DNA of 48,311 nucleotides, taken from contig CAZIJQ010000014.1 in NCBI GenBank assembly GCA_964539785.1, forward strand, positions 1-48,311, in the 5' to 3' direction. The stretch comes from JABMPO01 sp964539785 (GTDB taxonomy: Bacteria; Fidelibacterota; Marinisomatia; Marinisomatales; TCS56). A model generated the notes under the pieces. It was given only the letters and a program-made list of their open reading frames with translations. It did no database searches and had not been told where the DNA came from. Position 1 is the first letter of the stretch. Each line of letters begins with the position of its first letter. The translations under genes were made by a program, and so were the position numbers. Below are positions 8,952 to 17,635 of this stretch, one piece after another.

Positions 8952-9371
8952 TTGTATCAATTAAATAATATTCACCCCTTATTTATCCACTTTCCAATTG
9001 CGCTATTTGCCACGGGCTATTTATTTGATTTAATTGGCATTTTCTTCAATCGCCCAAAATTCCTGATTGTTGGCTGGTACAATTTGTTGATTGGAATACC
9101 CAGTTTGTTGGCAGCTGTAATCACCGGATTTTTGGCCGATACTCTTTACGGTCATATGATGGAACCATTTCCATTACATGATACCCATGGGATTATCATG
9201 CTATTTGCCGGATTGATACTAATTATCCTGACGGCAATACGTTTTAAATTCCAACCTGAATTTCCAGGAGATAAACGCACAAAAATTGTAATATTACTGG
9301 TACATGGCCTGGCATTGGTAATAATATTTTACGGAGCACATTTAGGAGCAATATTGGGGGAAAGGATATAA
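8952..9371 (+). CDS. DUF2231 family integral membrane protein
   Basis: About 139 residues with four predicted membrane segments. The family signature IHPLFIHFPIALFATGYLFD lies at the N terminus, and a second His-containing segment (LHDTHGIIMLFAGLILIIL) follows. DUF2231 proteins are four-helix membrane proteins with conserved His residues that could bind heme or metal, and they often lie near cytochrome genes; a quinol-side electron-entry role is inference. I chose TTG 8952 because GAGG at 8943-8946 lies 5 bases upstream; TTG 8925 is in frame and would overlap the diheme cytochrome. It closes the cytochrome cassette. Confidence 0.82.
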   Translation: MYQLNNIHPLFIHFPIALFATGYLFDLIGIFFNRPKFLIVGWYNLLIGIPSLLAAVITGFLADTLYGHMMEPFPLHDTHGIIMLFAGLILIILTAIRFKFQPEFPGDKRTKIVILLVHGLALVIIFYGAHLGAILGERI

Positions 9372-9541
9372 CGGGCATTTGGGAATTTTTGGGGCACTTA
9401 TCATACGTAAATATCAAATCGGTTTTTCTTAGAATGTGCTAATCCAATATCCTTTCTTTGTCGTGTAGTTTCAATTGTTAATTTATTCGAGCCGTTCTAT
9501 ATTTTGGCACATGTTTGAGGGATTAGGTAAAGGAAACTCCT

Positions 9542-9979
9542 ATGAAGAGATTAATTAAGAATTTTAAAATCGTCTGTTTTGCACTAATAATTTTAATTCC
9601 TGCCAGTGAAGTGTTTGGTGGGAAATTGAAAGAAGCGCGCGCTGCATTGGAAGCATGTTCCAGCGAAAAAAACTCTTTACAGGTAGTTTTAGATGAAACC
9701 GTTATAAAATTGAATGAGGCTACTAGCCAACGTGATAATTTGCTGACCAAACAGAAGAATTTGGAAAGTCAAATAGCTGATCTTCAAAACAAACTCGCAG
9801 AAGCGCCTTTTGATGATTATAAAGCGCTGGTAGTGAAATATGGCGAGCTTGAAATAGTCAAGAATAAAGTAATTACCACGATGGACGAACGTATGACAAT
9901 GAAAGATAAAAGCATACGGGAGCTGACCGTTTTAAAACAGGGCTTGGAAAGACAAGTCAAGGAATTGCAAACCGAATAA
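9542..9979 (+). CDS. Exported coiled-coil protein
   Basis: 145 residues. An N-terminal signal sequence (NFKIVCFALIILIPASEVFG) is followed by an almost uninterrupted coiled coil, with heptad-like patterns such as TSQRDNLLTKQKNLESQIADL and IRELTVLKQGLERQVKELQ. No catalytic motif is present. AAAGGA (9529-9534) precedes the ATG. It is flanked by gaps of 170 and 111 bases, so it is probably transcribed alone. A structural or envelope-spacer role is plausible but not shown. Confidence 0.75.
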   Translation: MKRLIKNFKIVCFALIILIPASEVFGGKLKEARAALEACSSEKNSLQVVLDETVIKLNEATSQRDNLLTKQKNLESQIADLQNKLAEAPFDDYKALVVKYGELEIVKNKVITTMDERMTMKDKSIRELTVLKQGLERQVKELQTE

Positions 9980-10090
9980 TAATAACTTCAATAGACTAAG
10001 AATTCACCTATATACTTGTAGCTGAAGCAAGATCATTTATCGGAAAATATACTACTAAAATTAATTTTAATAAATCGAAACAGGGGAAAA

Positions 10091-10501
10091 ATGTCTGATC
10101 GAAAATCGAAATATAAATTAGGTACCAGTGTAACCTTAGAAAAAACTTTCAGTGCTCAGGATGTGGAAATATTTGCTGAATTAACCGGCGATAAAAATCC
10201 TGTTCACTTGGACGAGCAGTATGCAGCCGGCACCAGATTTGGTAAGCGAATTGTGCATGGTATGCTAATCAGTAGTTTATTCAGCACCGTTTTTGGCACG
10301 ATTTTTCCTGGTGAAGGTTCAATTTATATGGGACAATCATTAAAATTTCTCAAACCGGTCTATCTTGGTGAAAAAATAACCGCCAAAGTAACTTTGACAG
10401 CCATTCGTGATGATAAGCCAATTGGCAGTTTTGAAACGATCTGTCTCGATAAAGCTGGAGATGTTGTAATTACCGGGGAAGCGACCCTATTATTGCCTTA
10501 G
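10091..10501 (+). CDS. MaoC-like (R)-specific enoyl-CoA hydratase
   Basis: 136 residues with a single hot-dog fold. The MaoC/PhaJ hydratase motif is present: FAELTGDKNPVHLDEQYA, with the Asp and His expected for catalysis, followed by FGKRIVHGMLISSLFSTVFG. These enzymes hydrate trans-2-enoyl-CoA to (R)-3-hydroxyacyl-CoA in the cytoplasm. No polyhydroxyalkanoate or fatty-acid gene lies beside it, so the pathway is unclear. AGGGG at 10082-10086 precedes the ATG. The 3' end overlaps the convergent pcm gene by 12 bases. Confidence 0.9.
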   Translation: MSDRKSKYKLGTSVTLEKTFSAQDVEIFAELTGDKNPVHLDEQYAAGTRFGKRIVHGMLISSLFSTVFGTIFPGEGSIYMGQSLKFLKPVYLGEKITAKVTLTAIRDDKPIGSFETICLDKAGDVVITGEATLLLP

Positions 10502-11191
10502 TTCTTTTTCTTTAATCAGTGGAACGAACCGCACGGGTAATGTTGTTTCTTGGCGTACGATACCATCGACTGATTTGGTTATAATTAATAATTCCTGGGT
10601 CTGAAAACGTTCACCCACCGGAATTATCATGCGTCCGCCCGGTTTTAATTGTTCGACTAATTTACCAGGAATTTCTTCTGGTGCGGCGGTTACTATTATT
10701 CGATCAAACGGTGCAAATTCAGGCCAACCCTGATATCCGTCCCCGATTTTTACATCGACGTTAGCGCAATTCAGGTTTTCTAATCTGCCCCGGGCTTGCA
10801 GACCTAGTTCAGGTATGATTTCAATGGTAAAGACTTTCTCACAAAGTAGTGAAAGCACAGCGGCCTGATATCCTGATCCGGTTCCAATTTCCAATACCGT
10901 ATGATTGTCATTTACCTGCAGCAGTTCCGTCATGTAAGCCACAATAAATGGCTGACTGATTGTTTGATTAAAACCTATTGGCAAAGGGCTGTCAGCATAA
11001 GCAAGTTTACGGTATTCAGGAAGCACAAAGAGGTGGCGCGGCGTATCCATTATAGCGTTTAATACTCGCTCATCGGTTATCCCACGTTGTTGAATTTGCT
11101 GTTCAACCATCCGCTGCCGTGGTTTAAGGAATTGGTCATCTACCAGTTGGTTGGATAATAATATTATAAATAGCGGAATTAACTTATTCAT
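10490..11191 (-). CDS. pcm: Protein-L-isoaspartate O-methyltransferase with an N-terminal hydrophobic leader
   Basis: 233 residues. It repairs isoaspartyl residues in aged proteins using S-adenosylmethionine. The family markers are clear: MVEQQIQQRGITDERVLNAI, PRHLFV, the substrate loop PIGFNQTISQPFIVAYM and the SAM site VLEIGTGSGYQAAVLS. The first 15 or so residues (NKLIPLFIILLSNQL) are hydrophobic and precede the normal start of the family, so the enzyme may be exported or membrane-tethered. Periplasmic members of this family are known, but SAM supply there is a puzzle. It is convergent with the MaoC gene and overlaps it by 12 bases. Confidence 0.93.
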   Translation of the reverse strand: MNKLIPLFIILLSNQLVDDQFLKPRQRMVEQQIQQRGITDERVLNAIMDTPRHLFVLPEYRKLAYADSPLPIGFNQTISQPFIVAYMTELLQVNDNHTVLEIGTGSGYQAAVLSLLCEKVFTIEIIPELGLQARGRLENLNCANVDVKIGDGYQGWPEFAPFDRIIVTAAPEEIPGKLVEQLKPGGRMIIPVGERFQTQELLIITKSVDGIVRQETTLPVRFVPLIKEKELRQ

Positions 11192-11289
11192 AAAGAAGTG
11201 TACTGTTGTCCAATCGAATTGTCAAGTAATTAGTTTAGTCGAATTCGACCTAATTTTCATGTAAATTTGCAACGTTAAACTCCCATGCA

Positions 11290-13245
11290 ATGGATATGAA
11301 TATGAAAAAAATATACCTGCCAAGCATTATTATTTTATCGTTGGTGATTGCCCAACCTGAGCTTAAAAAGCAGATTTTATGCGGTCATTCAAAATCCTTG
11401 TTACGAATTTTTGAAAGCCGTAGCACGCTGACAATTGAGCAGCAAAAATATGATGCATTATTTTATCGCATTAATCTTGATATTGACCCACTCGCCGAAA
11501 CAATTAGCGGTACCTTATTTGCTCGTGTAAGTATACTGGATTCCACAATAAATATTATTGAATTGGACTTTGCCGACGGAATGGTAGCCACAGCAGTACG
11601 TGTAAATAACCTGAATCAGACATTTACGCATACAAATAACGTGCTTAGTATTCCGGCCCCTAATGATATATTAAACGATGACACACTTGAGCTGGAAATA
11701 GCCTATAATGGTAGTCCGTCTTCAACCGGATTTGGTTCGTTTATATTTGGAAGCCATGATAATCAGGATTTAATCTGGACTTTATCAGAACCCTACGGAG
11801 CAAGGTCTTGGTGGCCTTGTAAAGATGATCCCAGTGATAAGGCGGATTCGGTTGACATAATCGTGCGCGTGCCGTCAAATCTAATAGTGGCTTCCAATGG
11901 TAATTTGTTGGACACATTGGAAATGGGTGGTAGAACAACTTATTACTGGCAAGAAAGATATCCAATAACCACCTATCTGGTTTCATTGGCCATTTATCCC
12001 TATTTTGTCTGGCATGATCAATATATCTCAGTAAATAATGATACATTACCATTGGATTATTATGTTTTTCCGGATCATTTTAATTCCTTACAGGAAAATT
12101 ACCTACTGACAAAAGATATGATCTCCGTATTTGCTGGGTTATTTGGTGAGTATCCGTTTATGGATGAGAAATACGGTCACGCCGAGTTTGGTTGGGGCGG
12201 TGGAATGGAGCATCAGACAATCACTAGTTTGGGGGGCTGGTCTGAAGCGCTGATTGCTCATGAACTTGCTCACCAATGGTGGGGTGATATGATCACCTGT
12301 AACAGCTTTCATCATATTTGGTTGAATGAAGGATTTGCCACTTATGCCGAAGCGCTTTGGTGGGAGGATAAATACGGCCCAGACGGTCTACATACTGATA
12401 TGGCCTATAATGCATATTTTGGTGGCGGTACCATCTATGTGGAAAACCCGGTTACCACCAGTGATATTTTCAACAGTGGCTTGAGTTATCGAAAAGCATC
12501 CTGGGTTTTGCATATGTTGCGGCATGTTGTCGGCGATGACACTTTTTTTGCCATACTACTTGCTTATGGTAATCACCCCTTGTATAAACACAATTCTGCA
12601 ACCACCGAGCAATTTCAGGCAGTGTGCGAATCTGTTTCCGGTTTGAATCTGGAGGTATTTTTCCAGCAATGGATATACGGATCCTACTATCCTCGGTATT
12701 CATATGGCTGGCAGCAGAATGGTGAAACTTTAATTGTAAATGTGGGGCAATATCAGACTACCGGCACTTATTTCCAGATGCCAATCGATCTTAAATTAAT
12801 CTGTAATGATACCACCTATATTGAAGTTGTTAATAATACTCAGATTAATGAAGAATTTAGTATTATTATCGAACCTGGTAGAAGGGTGATGAATCTGGTG
12901 TTTGATCCAGATGATTGGATTTTAAAATCAGTCTATTCCACTAATAATGGTATCGATTATCACGGCCCAGACAAATTCATTCTGCAATCTGCTTATCCAA
13001 ATCCGTTTAATGCTGAAGTAACGATACCATTTATTATGCAGGTTCGTGGCAATATTGAATTCAATATTTACAATCTGCGGGGTGAGCTGGTATATTCCAA
13101 GCAAGGGCAATTTGATCCCGGTAAACAAACCTTAAAATGGAACGGGCAGGATTATCAGGGAAATATTTTATCAACCGGTGTATTTTTTATTCAGATGAAT
13201 TACCCTGGCGGATCCAAAACAGAGAAAATTCTACTTTTAAAATGA
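11290..13245 (+). CDS. T9SS-sorted M1 family metallopeptidase
   Basis: 651 residues. After a signal peptide come the M1 N-terminal beta domain and the catalytic domain. The zinc site is H324-E-L-A-H328 with E347 (NEGFATY), the exact HExxH-x18-E spacing of M1 aminopeptidases. The usual GAMEN exopeptidase motif appears as GGGMEHQ. From about residue 565 a type IX sorting domain follows (SAYPNPFNAEVTIPFIM ... TEKILLLK), so the enzyme is predicted to be outside the cell. A role in extracellular peptide scavenging is likely. ATG 11290, 11296 and 11302 are all in frame; no strong ribosome site separates them. The short gap to dut (21 bases) suggests co-transcription. Confidence 0.94.
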   Translation: MDMNMKKIYLPSIIILSLVIAQPELKKQILCGHSKSLLRIFESRSTLTIEQQKYDALFYRINLDIDPLAETISGTLFARVSILDSTINIIELDFADGMVATAVRVNNLNQTFTHTNNVLSIPAPNDILNDDTLELEIAYNGSPSSTGFGSFIFGSHDNQDLIWTLSEPYGARSWWPCKDDPSDKADSVDIIVRVPSNLIVASNGNLLDTLEMGGRTTYYWQERYPITTYLVSLAIYPYFVWHDQYISVNNDTLPLDYYVFPDHFNSLQENYLLTKDMISVFAGLFGEYPFMDEKYGHAEFGWGGGMEHQTITSLGGWSEALIAHELAHQWWGDMITCNSFHHIWLNEGFATYAEALWWEDKYGPDGLHTDMAYNAYFGGGTIYVENPVTTSDIFNSGLSYRKASWVLHMLRHVVGDDTFFAILLAYGNHPLYKHNSATTEQFQAVCESVSGLNLEVFFQQWIYGSYYPRYSYGWQQNGETLIVNVGQYQTTGTYFQMPIDLKLICNDTTYIEVVNNTQINEEFSIIIEPGRRVMNLVFDPDDWILKSVYSTNNGIDYHGPDKFILQSAYPNPFNAEVTIPFIMQVRGNIEFNIYNLRGELVYSKQGQFDPGKQTLKWNGQDYQGNILSTGVFFIQMNYPGGSKTEKILLLK

Positions 13246-13266
13246 ACTACCCACGATGAGTTTAAT

Positions 13267-13704
13267 ATGGAATTACTGATCAAGCCTTTTGATGAAGATT
13301 GCGAGCAGTATTATCAGAATCACCGGCATTTCCATGATGGTGATGCCGGACTGGATTTATTTGTTATCAGTGAAATGATAATTCACGGCAATTCTACTGT
13401 TTTCATTCATTTTAAAATATCCTGTGAAAATTTGAATAATAAACCATATTATTTAATGCCACGTTCCAGCATTTCAAAAACCCCACTGCGAATGTCCAAT
13501 TCGATTGGCTTAATCGATGCTGGCTATCGTGGTGAGATAATTGCCGCGGTAGACAACATCAGACAAGAAGATTACACTATTCAACCCGGTCAGCGCCTGT
13601 TTCAGTTGGTTGCCGTAGATGGTTCACCGATCAGTTTTCGATTAGTAGATGAATTGAGTGAAACCAGCCGCGGTGTCGGAGGGTTTGGCAGCACTGGTAT
13701 TTAA
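13267..13704 (+). CDS. dut: dUTP diphosphatase family protein
   Basis: 145 residues, the size of a trimeric dUTPase subunit. All five family motifs are present in order: DAGLDL (1), PRSSISK (2), GLIDAGYRGEI (3), GQRLFQLVA (4) and RGVGGFGSTG (5). The enzyme hydrolyses dUTP to dUMP and keeps uracil out of DNA. Motif 2 reads PRSS where bacterial enzymes usually have PRSG, and motif 1 lies early with a shortened first strand. The catalytic Asp and Tyr of motif 3 are in place, so activity is expected. Confidence 0.9.
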   Translation: MELLIKPFDEDCEQYYQNHRHFHDGDAGLDLFVISEMIIHGNSTVFIHFKISCENLNNKPYYLMPRSSISKTPLRMSNSIGLIDAGYRGEIIAAVDNIRQEDYTIQPGQRLFQLVAVDGSPISFRLVDELSETSRGVGGFGSTGI

Positions 13705-13729
13705 GGAACTTTTGTTACCTATAGCTGTT

Positions 13730-13756
13730 TTAGCACTCGATATACTAGAGTGCTAA
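13730..13756 (+). promoter_or_regulatory. CIRCE operator (HrcA site) upstream of groES
   Basis: A perfect inverted repeat: TTAGCACTC, a 9-base spacer and GAGTGCTAA. This is the CIRCE element bound by the heat-shock repressor HrcA. It ends 98 bases before the groES start, so the groESL operon is expected to be de-repressed on heat shock. hrcA itself is not in the window. Confidence 0.97.
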
Positions 13757-13854
13757 ATAGTGATTGTAGTTTTTGCTTTCTGCTATCTAATTTCAGCGCT
13801 GGATATAACAACTAAAATTTTGTAATAAATAACGATATAAATCAGGAGTAAACT

Positions 13855-14145
13855 ATGAGCTTAAAATTAAAGCCTCTTGCAGACCGCGTTGTAGTGGAAC
13901 CCGCTCCTGCTGATGAGAAATCCAAAGGTGGTATCATTTTGCCCGATACTGCTCAGGAAAAACCACAGCAGGGAACTGTTGCCGCCGTTGGCGAAGGTAA
14001 ATTCAGTGATTCCGGTAATCTGGTCTCAATGACCTTGAAAGTTGGTGACAAAATCCTATACGGTAAATATTCCGGTTCGGAAGTAACCGTTGATGGCACA
14101 GATTATTTAATTATGCGCGAGAGCGATGTTCTCGCGATTCTATAA
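13855..14145 (+). CDS. groS: Co-chaperonin GroES
   Basis: 96 residues, the standard length. It forms the heptameric lid of the GroEL folding chamber. Visible features are LKPLADRVVVEPAPADEKSKGGIILPD, containing the mobile loop that contacts GroEL, and the C-terminal GTDYLIMRESDVLAIL. AGGAG at 13843-13847 precedes the ATG. A CIRCE operator lies upstream and groEL follows after 13 bases, so it is a classic two-gene heat-shock operon. Confidence 0.98.
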   Translation: MSLKLKPLADRVVVEPAPADEKSKGGIILPDTAQEKPQQGTVAAVGEGKFSDSGNLVSMTLKVGDKILYGKYSGSEVTVDGTDYLIMRESDVLAIL

Positions 14146-14158
14146 GGAGTAGATATTC

Positions 14159-15793
14159 ATGGCGAAAGAAATAATATACGATCTGGATGCCCGTAACGGT
14201 CTGAAAGCTGGTGTTAATAAACTGGCTAATGCCGTTAAGGTTACTCTTGGTCCCAAAGGACGTAATGTCATAATCGAAAAAAAATTCGGTAGCCCAACCA
14301 TCACCAAAGATGGTGTAACAGTTGCTAAAGAAATTGATCTTGAAGATAAAATGGAAAACGTCGGTGCCCAAATGGTTCGCGAAGTTGCTTCCAAAACCTC
14401 CGATGTAGCAGGTGATGGAACCACAACTGCAACCGTTTTAGCCCAAGCTATTATAGCAGAAGGTATCCGTAATATCACTGCAGGTGCCAACCCAATGTCA
14501 ATTAAACGCGGCATCGATGCAGCAGTAAAATTTATCGTTGAAGACCTCAAAAAACAATCCCGGGAAATTGGTATTGATCCGGAAAAAGTAACCCAGGTTG
14601 GTACTATTTCTGCCAATGATGATAAAGAGATTGGTAGCAAAATTGCCGAAGCAATGGCTAATGTTGGTAAAGATGGTGTAATTACAGTAGAAGAAAGCAA
14701 AACTGCCGAAACTTATCTTGAATTTGTTGAAGGTATGCAGTTTGATCGTGGCTATTTGTCCCCATATTTTGTGACTAATTCTGAAAATATGGAAGCTGAA
14801 CTGGAAGATCCTTATATTCTGATTCACGACAAAAAGATCAGCAACATGAAAGATCTCCTGCCGATTCTGGAAAAAGTTGTACAGGCCGGACGTAGTATTT
14901 TGATGATTGCCGAAGACATCGACGGTGAAGCGCTGGCTACTCTGGTTGTTAACAGATTGCGCGGAACATTTAAAGTTCTGGCAGTGAAAGCTCCGGGATT
15001 TGGAGATCGTCGTAAATCCATGCTGGAAGATATTGCTATTCTTACCGGTGGTACCGTTATCTCTGAAGAACAGGGTTACAAACTGGAAAATGCCACAGTG
15101 GAATATCTTGGTACTTGCAAACGGGTTGTATCTGATAAAGATAATACAACTATCGTCGGCGGCACAGGAAAAACCGATGCCATCAAAGCCCGGATTAATG
15201 AGATTAAGGTTCAAATCGATAAAACCACTTCCGATTATGATCGCGAGAAATTGCAGGAACGTCTGGCCAAGCTTTCCGGTGGAGTAGCTGTACTATACGC
15301 CGGTGCCCCGACTGAAGTGGAAATGAAAGAAAAGAAAGCCCGCGTCGAAGATGCATTGCATGCTACCCGCGCAGCGGTTGAAGAAGGTATTATTCCCGGT
15401 GGCGGTGTAGCTTTGCTGCGTGCCATTAAATCGCTTGATAAAGTCAGTGTTTCTGACAATCAGATGGTTGGTGTAAAAATCATGCGTCGCGCTCTGGAAG
15501 AACCGATTCGTCAGATCGTGGCAAATGCCGGCTTTGAGCCATCGATTGTAGTACAGAAAGTACTGGAAAATGATGGTGATTTTGGATTTGATGCCCGGAA
15601 AGAAGAATATACCAATTTATTCAAAGCTGGTATCATTGATCCGACAAAAGTCGCCCGTGTAGCTGTTGAAAACGCCGCTTCAATCTCTGGTCTGTTATTG
15701 ACCACTGAAGCCGTTGTCACTGAGATCCCTGAAAAAGATCCTCCAGCGGCACCTGGAATGCCTCCTGGTGGCATGGAAGGAATGGGTTATTAG
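14159..15793 (+). CDS. groL: Chaperonin GroEL
   Basis: 544 residues, full length. It is the ATP-driven tetradecameric folding chamber. The ATP-site signature VAGDGTTTATVLAQAI and the segment VKVTLGPKGRNV are present, and the C terminus is the Gly/Met-rich tail GMPPGGMEGMGY. AAGGAG at 14143-14148 precedes the ATG. Codon choice is noticeably more regular than in the neighbours, as expected for a highly expressed gene. A strong intrinsic terminator follows 10 bases after the stop. Confidence 0.99.
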   Translation: MAKEIIYDLDARNGLKAGVNKLANAVKVTLGPKGRNVIIEKKFGSPTITKDGVTVAKEIDLEDKMENVGAQMVREVASKTSDVAGDGTTTATVLAQAIIAEGIRNITAGANPMSIKRGIDAAVKFIVEDLKKQSREIGIDPEKVTQVGTISANDDKEIGSKIAEAMANVGKDGVITVEESKTAETYLEFVEGMQFDRGYLSPYFVTNSENMEAELEDPYILIHDKKISNMKDLLPILEKVVQAGRSILMIAEDIDGEALATLVVNRLRGTFKVLAVKAPGFGDRRKSMLEDIAILTGGTVISEEQGYKLENATVEYLGTCKRVVSDKDNTTIVGGTGKTDAIKARINEIKVQIDKTTSDYDREKLQERLAKLSGGVAVLYAGAPTEVEMKEKKARVEDALHATRAAVEEGIIPGGGVALLRAIKSLDKVSVSDNQMVGVKIMRRALEEPIRQIVANAGFEPSIVVQKVLENDGDFGFDARKEEYTNLFKAGIIDPTKVARVAVENAASISGLLLTTEAVVTEIPEKDPPAAPGMPPGGMEGMGY

Positions 15794-15803
15794 GCTGATT
15801 CTT

Positions 15804-15833
15804 GAGCCCCTCAACCGAGGGGCTCTTTTTTTT
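15804..15833 (+). terminator. Rho-independent terminator of groESL
   Basis: GAGCCCCTC, a loop of AACC, GAGGGGCTC, then eight T. The 9-bp GC-rich stem followed directly by a T tract is a textbook intrinsic terminator, 10 bases after the groEL stop. Confidence 0.97.
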
Positions 15834-15979
15834 AGAGAAATGTTACAGTTAAGTGTTATTTAGGTAAATATCATTTTAATTATTGTTTGAATTATTATTG
15901 TTATTGTTAAACCCAGTTTTTGTTAAATTTTGTTGTGGGAATAGCGTTTTGAATTAAACCGAAAGAATCTGAAATCATC

Positions 15980-16660
15980 ATGAGTAAAATAGATTTATTA
16001 AGAACTGTCCCGATCTTCTCTGAACTTAATGACAATATTTTGATTAAAATCTCCGATCTGATGCAGGTTCGAAGTTATGCTAAAGAACAGATGATTTTGA
16101 TGGAAGAAGCATTAGGAGACTCATTTTTTGTTATTTCATCCGGTTGCGTTAAAATAACAAGGCTGAGCGAAGAGGGACGGGAAGTAATATTAGCTATGCT
16201 CGGTGAAGGTGAATTCTTTGGCGAAATGTCCTTGCTCGATGGGGAGACACGTTCGGCAAATGTTATTGCTATCGAAGACGCCGAAGTGATGGTGTTGAAC
16301 AGGGGGAAATTCCTGGGATTGCTGGAAAGATACCCGAAGATAGCAATTAGTCTATTGGAAGAACTAACTCGCCGGTTGCGAAAAAGCGACCAGCAGATTG
16401 AAAGCCTTTCATTAAGCGACGCCGAAAAAAGGATCGCCATTACACTAATCCGATTAGCTGAAGAATTAGGTGTAATTAAGCTCGGAGCCGTTACAATTCG
16501 TAACCTGCCTTATCAGCAAGATATTGCAAATATGGCGGGAACCTCACGCGAAACGGTGTCACGAACCCTCAAATTACTGGAAGAGAAGGGCTATATCGAG
16601 CGGACCGGAAAAATTCTTATAGTCCACAATTTTGATCAATTCCGACGCGTTTTTACCTGA
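15980..16660 (+). CDS. Crp/Fnr family transcription regulator
   Basis: 226 residues. The N-terminal cyclic-nucleotide-binding-type beta barrel contains EALGDSFFVISSGCVKI and GEGEFFGEMSLLDGETRSANV, close to the cAMP pocket consensus (GE-x-SL-x(3-5)-RSA). A dimer helix follows, then a winged helix-turn-helix with recognition helix AGTSRETVSRTLKLLEEKG. The Cys cluster of FNR is absent, so oxygen sensing by Fe-S is unlikely; cAMP or another small ligand is more probable. The gap upstream (15834-15979) is AT-rich. meaB follows 33 bases downstream. Confidence 0.94.
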   Translation: MSKIDLLRTVPIFSELNDNILIKISDLMQVRSYAKEQMILMEEALGDSFFVISSGCVKITRLSEEGREVILAMLGEGEFFGEMSLLDGETRSANVIAIEDAEVMVLNRGKFLGLLERYPKIAISLLEELTRRLRKSDQQIESLSLSDAEKRIAITLIRLAEELGVIKLGAVTIRNLPYQQDIANMAGTSRETVSRTLKLLEEKGYIERTGKILIVHNFDQFRRVFT

Positions 16661-16693
16661 TTTAGAACTGGTAAACCGACCAATTATAATATA

Positions 16694-17635
16694 ATGGAGG
16701 ATTCCATACTCAGTGGTATTCGCACGAATAATCATAGAATCATCTCCAGAGTAATATCAAATATTGAACATAATATCGAATATCCGGTAGAATTTTTCAC
16801 CAGCTTATACGATCAAAGTAAAAAAGCTTTGCGAATTGGCTTGACCGGTCCACCTGGAGCCGGTAAAAGTACCCTTACCGACCAGTTAATAAATAAATTA
16901 ATTGAAAAAGGTAAATCCGTAGGTGTGATCGCAGTTGATCCCACCAGTCCCTTTACCGGTGGAGCTTTGCTCGGTGATCGCGTTCGAATGAATCGCTATA
17001 TCTGGAATGACGATGTATATATCCGGAGTATGGGATCCGGTGGCGATCTCGGTGGATTAGCGCGTAAAGCACAGGAGGTTGGCGATGTTTTAGCCGCCAG
17101 TGGTAAGGATGTCATAATCTACGAAACTGTTGGAGTCGGTCAAGGAGAGCACGATGTAGCTAAAGCGGTAGATGTCACAATAGTAATACTGGTGCCTGAA
17201 TCCGGTGACGAAATCCAGTTAATGAAGGCTGGTTTGATTGAGATTGCTGATATTTTTGTTATTAATAAATCTGACCGTGACGGTGCCGGACGTTTGGCGC
17301 AATTACTGATTAATATCTTGCATACTTCGTCAAGCAAGACCGCGCTTGAACCGGCTGTTTACAATACCGTTGCTAATAAAGGCGAAGGGATTGATGAATT
17401 ATATCAAGGCATCGCCGATTATGTTGAGCAACAGAAGCAATCCAAAAATTTTACCCATAAAAGATTAGCACATCATCGCGCACGGGTGTTGGATTTAGTA
17501 CAAGATAAGCTAATCAGGGATTTTTGGACGTCCAACCGCTTGGAAAAACTGAAATTGGTTACTGATCAATTAGATACATTTAAATCCTCTCCCCACCAAT
17601 TGGCAAAAGAATTCATGGAATCACGGCATGCCTGA
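16694..17635 (+). CDS. meaB: MeaB/ArgK family GTPase (methylmalonyl-CoA mutase chaperone)
   Basis: 313 residues. P-loop GPPGAGKST at about 53-61, VDPTSPFTGGALLGDRVRM, the switch region ETVGVGQGEHDVAKAVD and the GTP-base motif NKSD are all present. MeaB-type G proteins protect and reload B12-dependent acyl-CoA mutases. No mutase gene lies in the window, so the client is elsewhere. The start ATG 16694 opens a packed run of envelope genes; its end overlaps tatC by 8 bases. Confidence 0.93.
   Translation: MEDSILSGIRTNNHRIISRVISNIEHNIEYPVEFFTSLYDQSKKALRIGLTGPPGAGKSTLTDQLINKLIEKGKSVGVIAVDPTSPFTGGALLGDRVRMNRYIWNDDVYIRSMGSGGDLGGLARKAQEVGDVLAASGKDVIIYETVGVGQGEHDVAKAVDVTIVILVPESGDEIQLMKAGLIEIADIFVINKSDRDGAGRLAQLLINILHTSSSKTALEPAVYNTVANKGEGIDELYQGIADYVEQQKQSKNFTHKRLAHHRARVLDLVQDKLIRDFWTSNRLEKLKLVTDQLDTFKSSPHQLAKEFMESRHA

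Noticed and set aside
9514..9530. Sigma-54-like promoter (TTGGCAC ... TTGAG) before the coiled-coil gene
   Set aside because: The -12 GC is missing and the spacing is one base short. A transcript from it would also start almost on the ATG, leaving no room for the AAAGGA site.
14140..15214. Long antisense open frames over groES/groEL
   Set aside because: Shadows of the biased codon use of groEL; no start signals and no recognisable protein.
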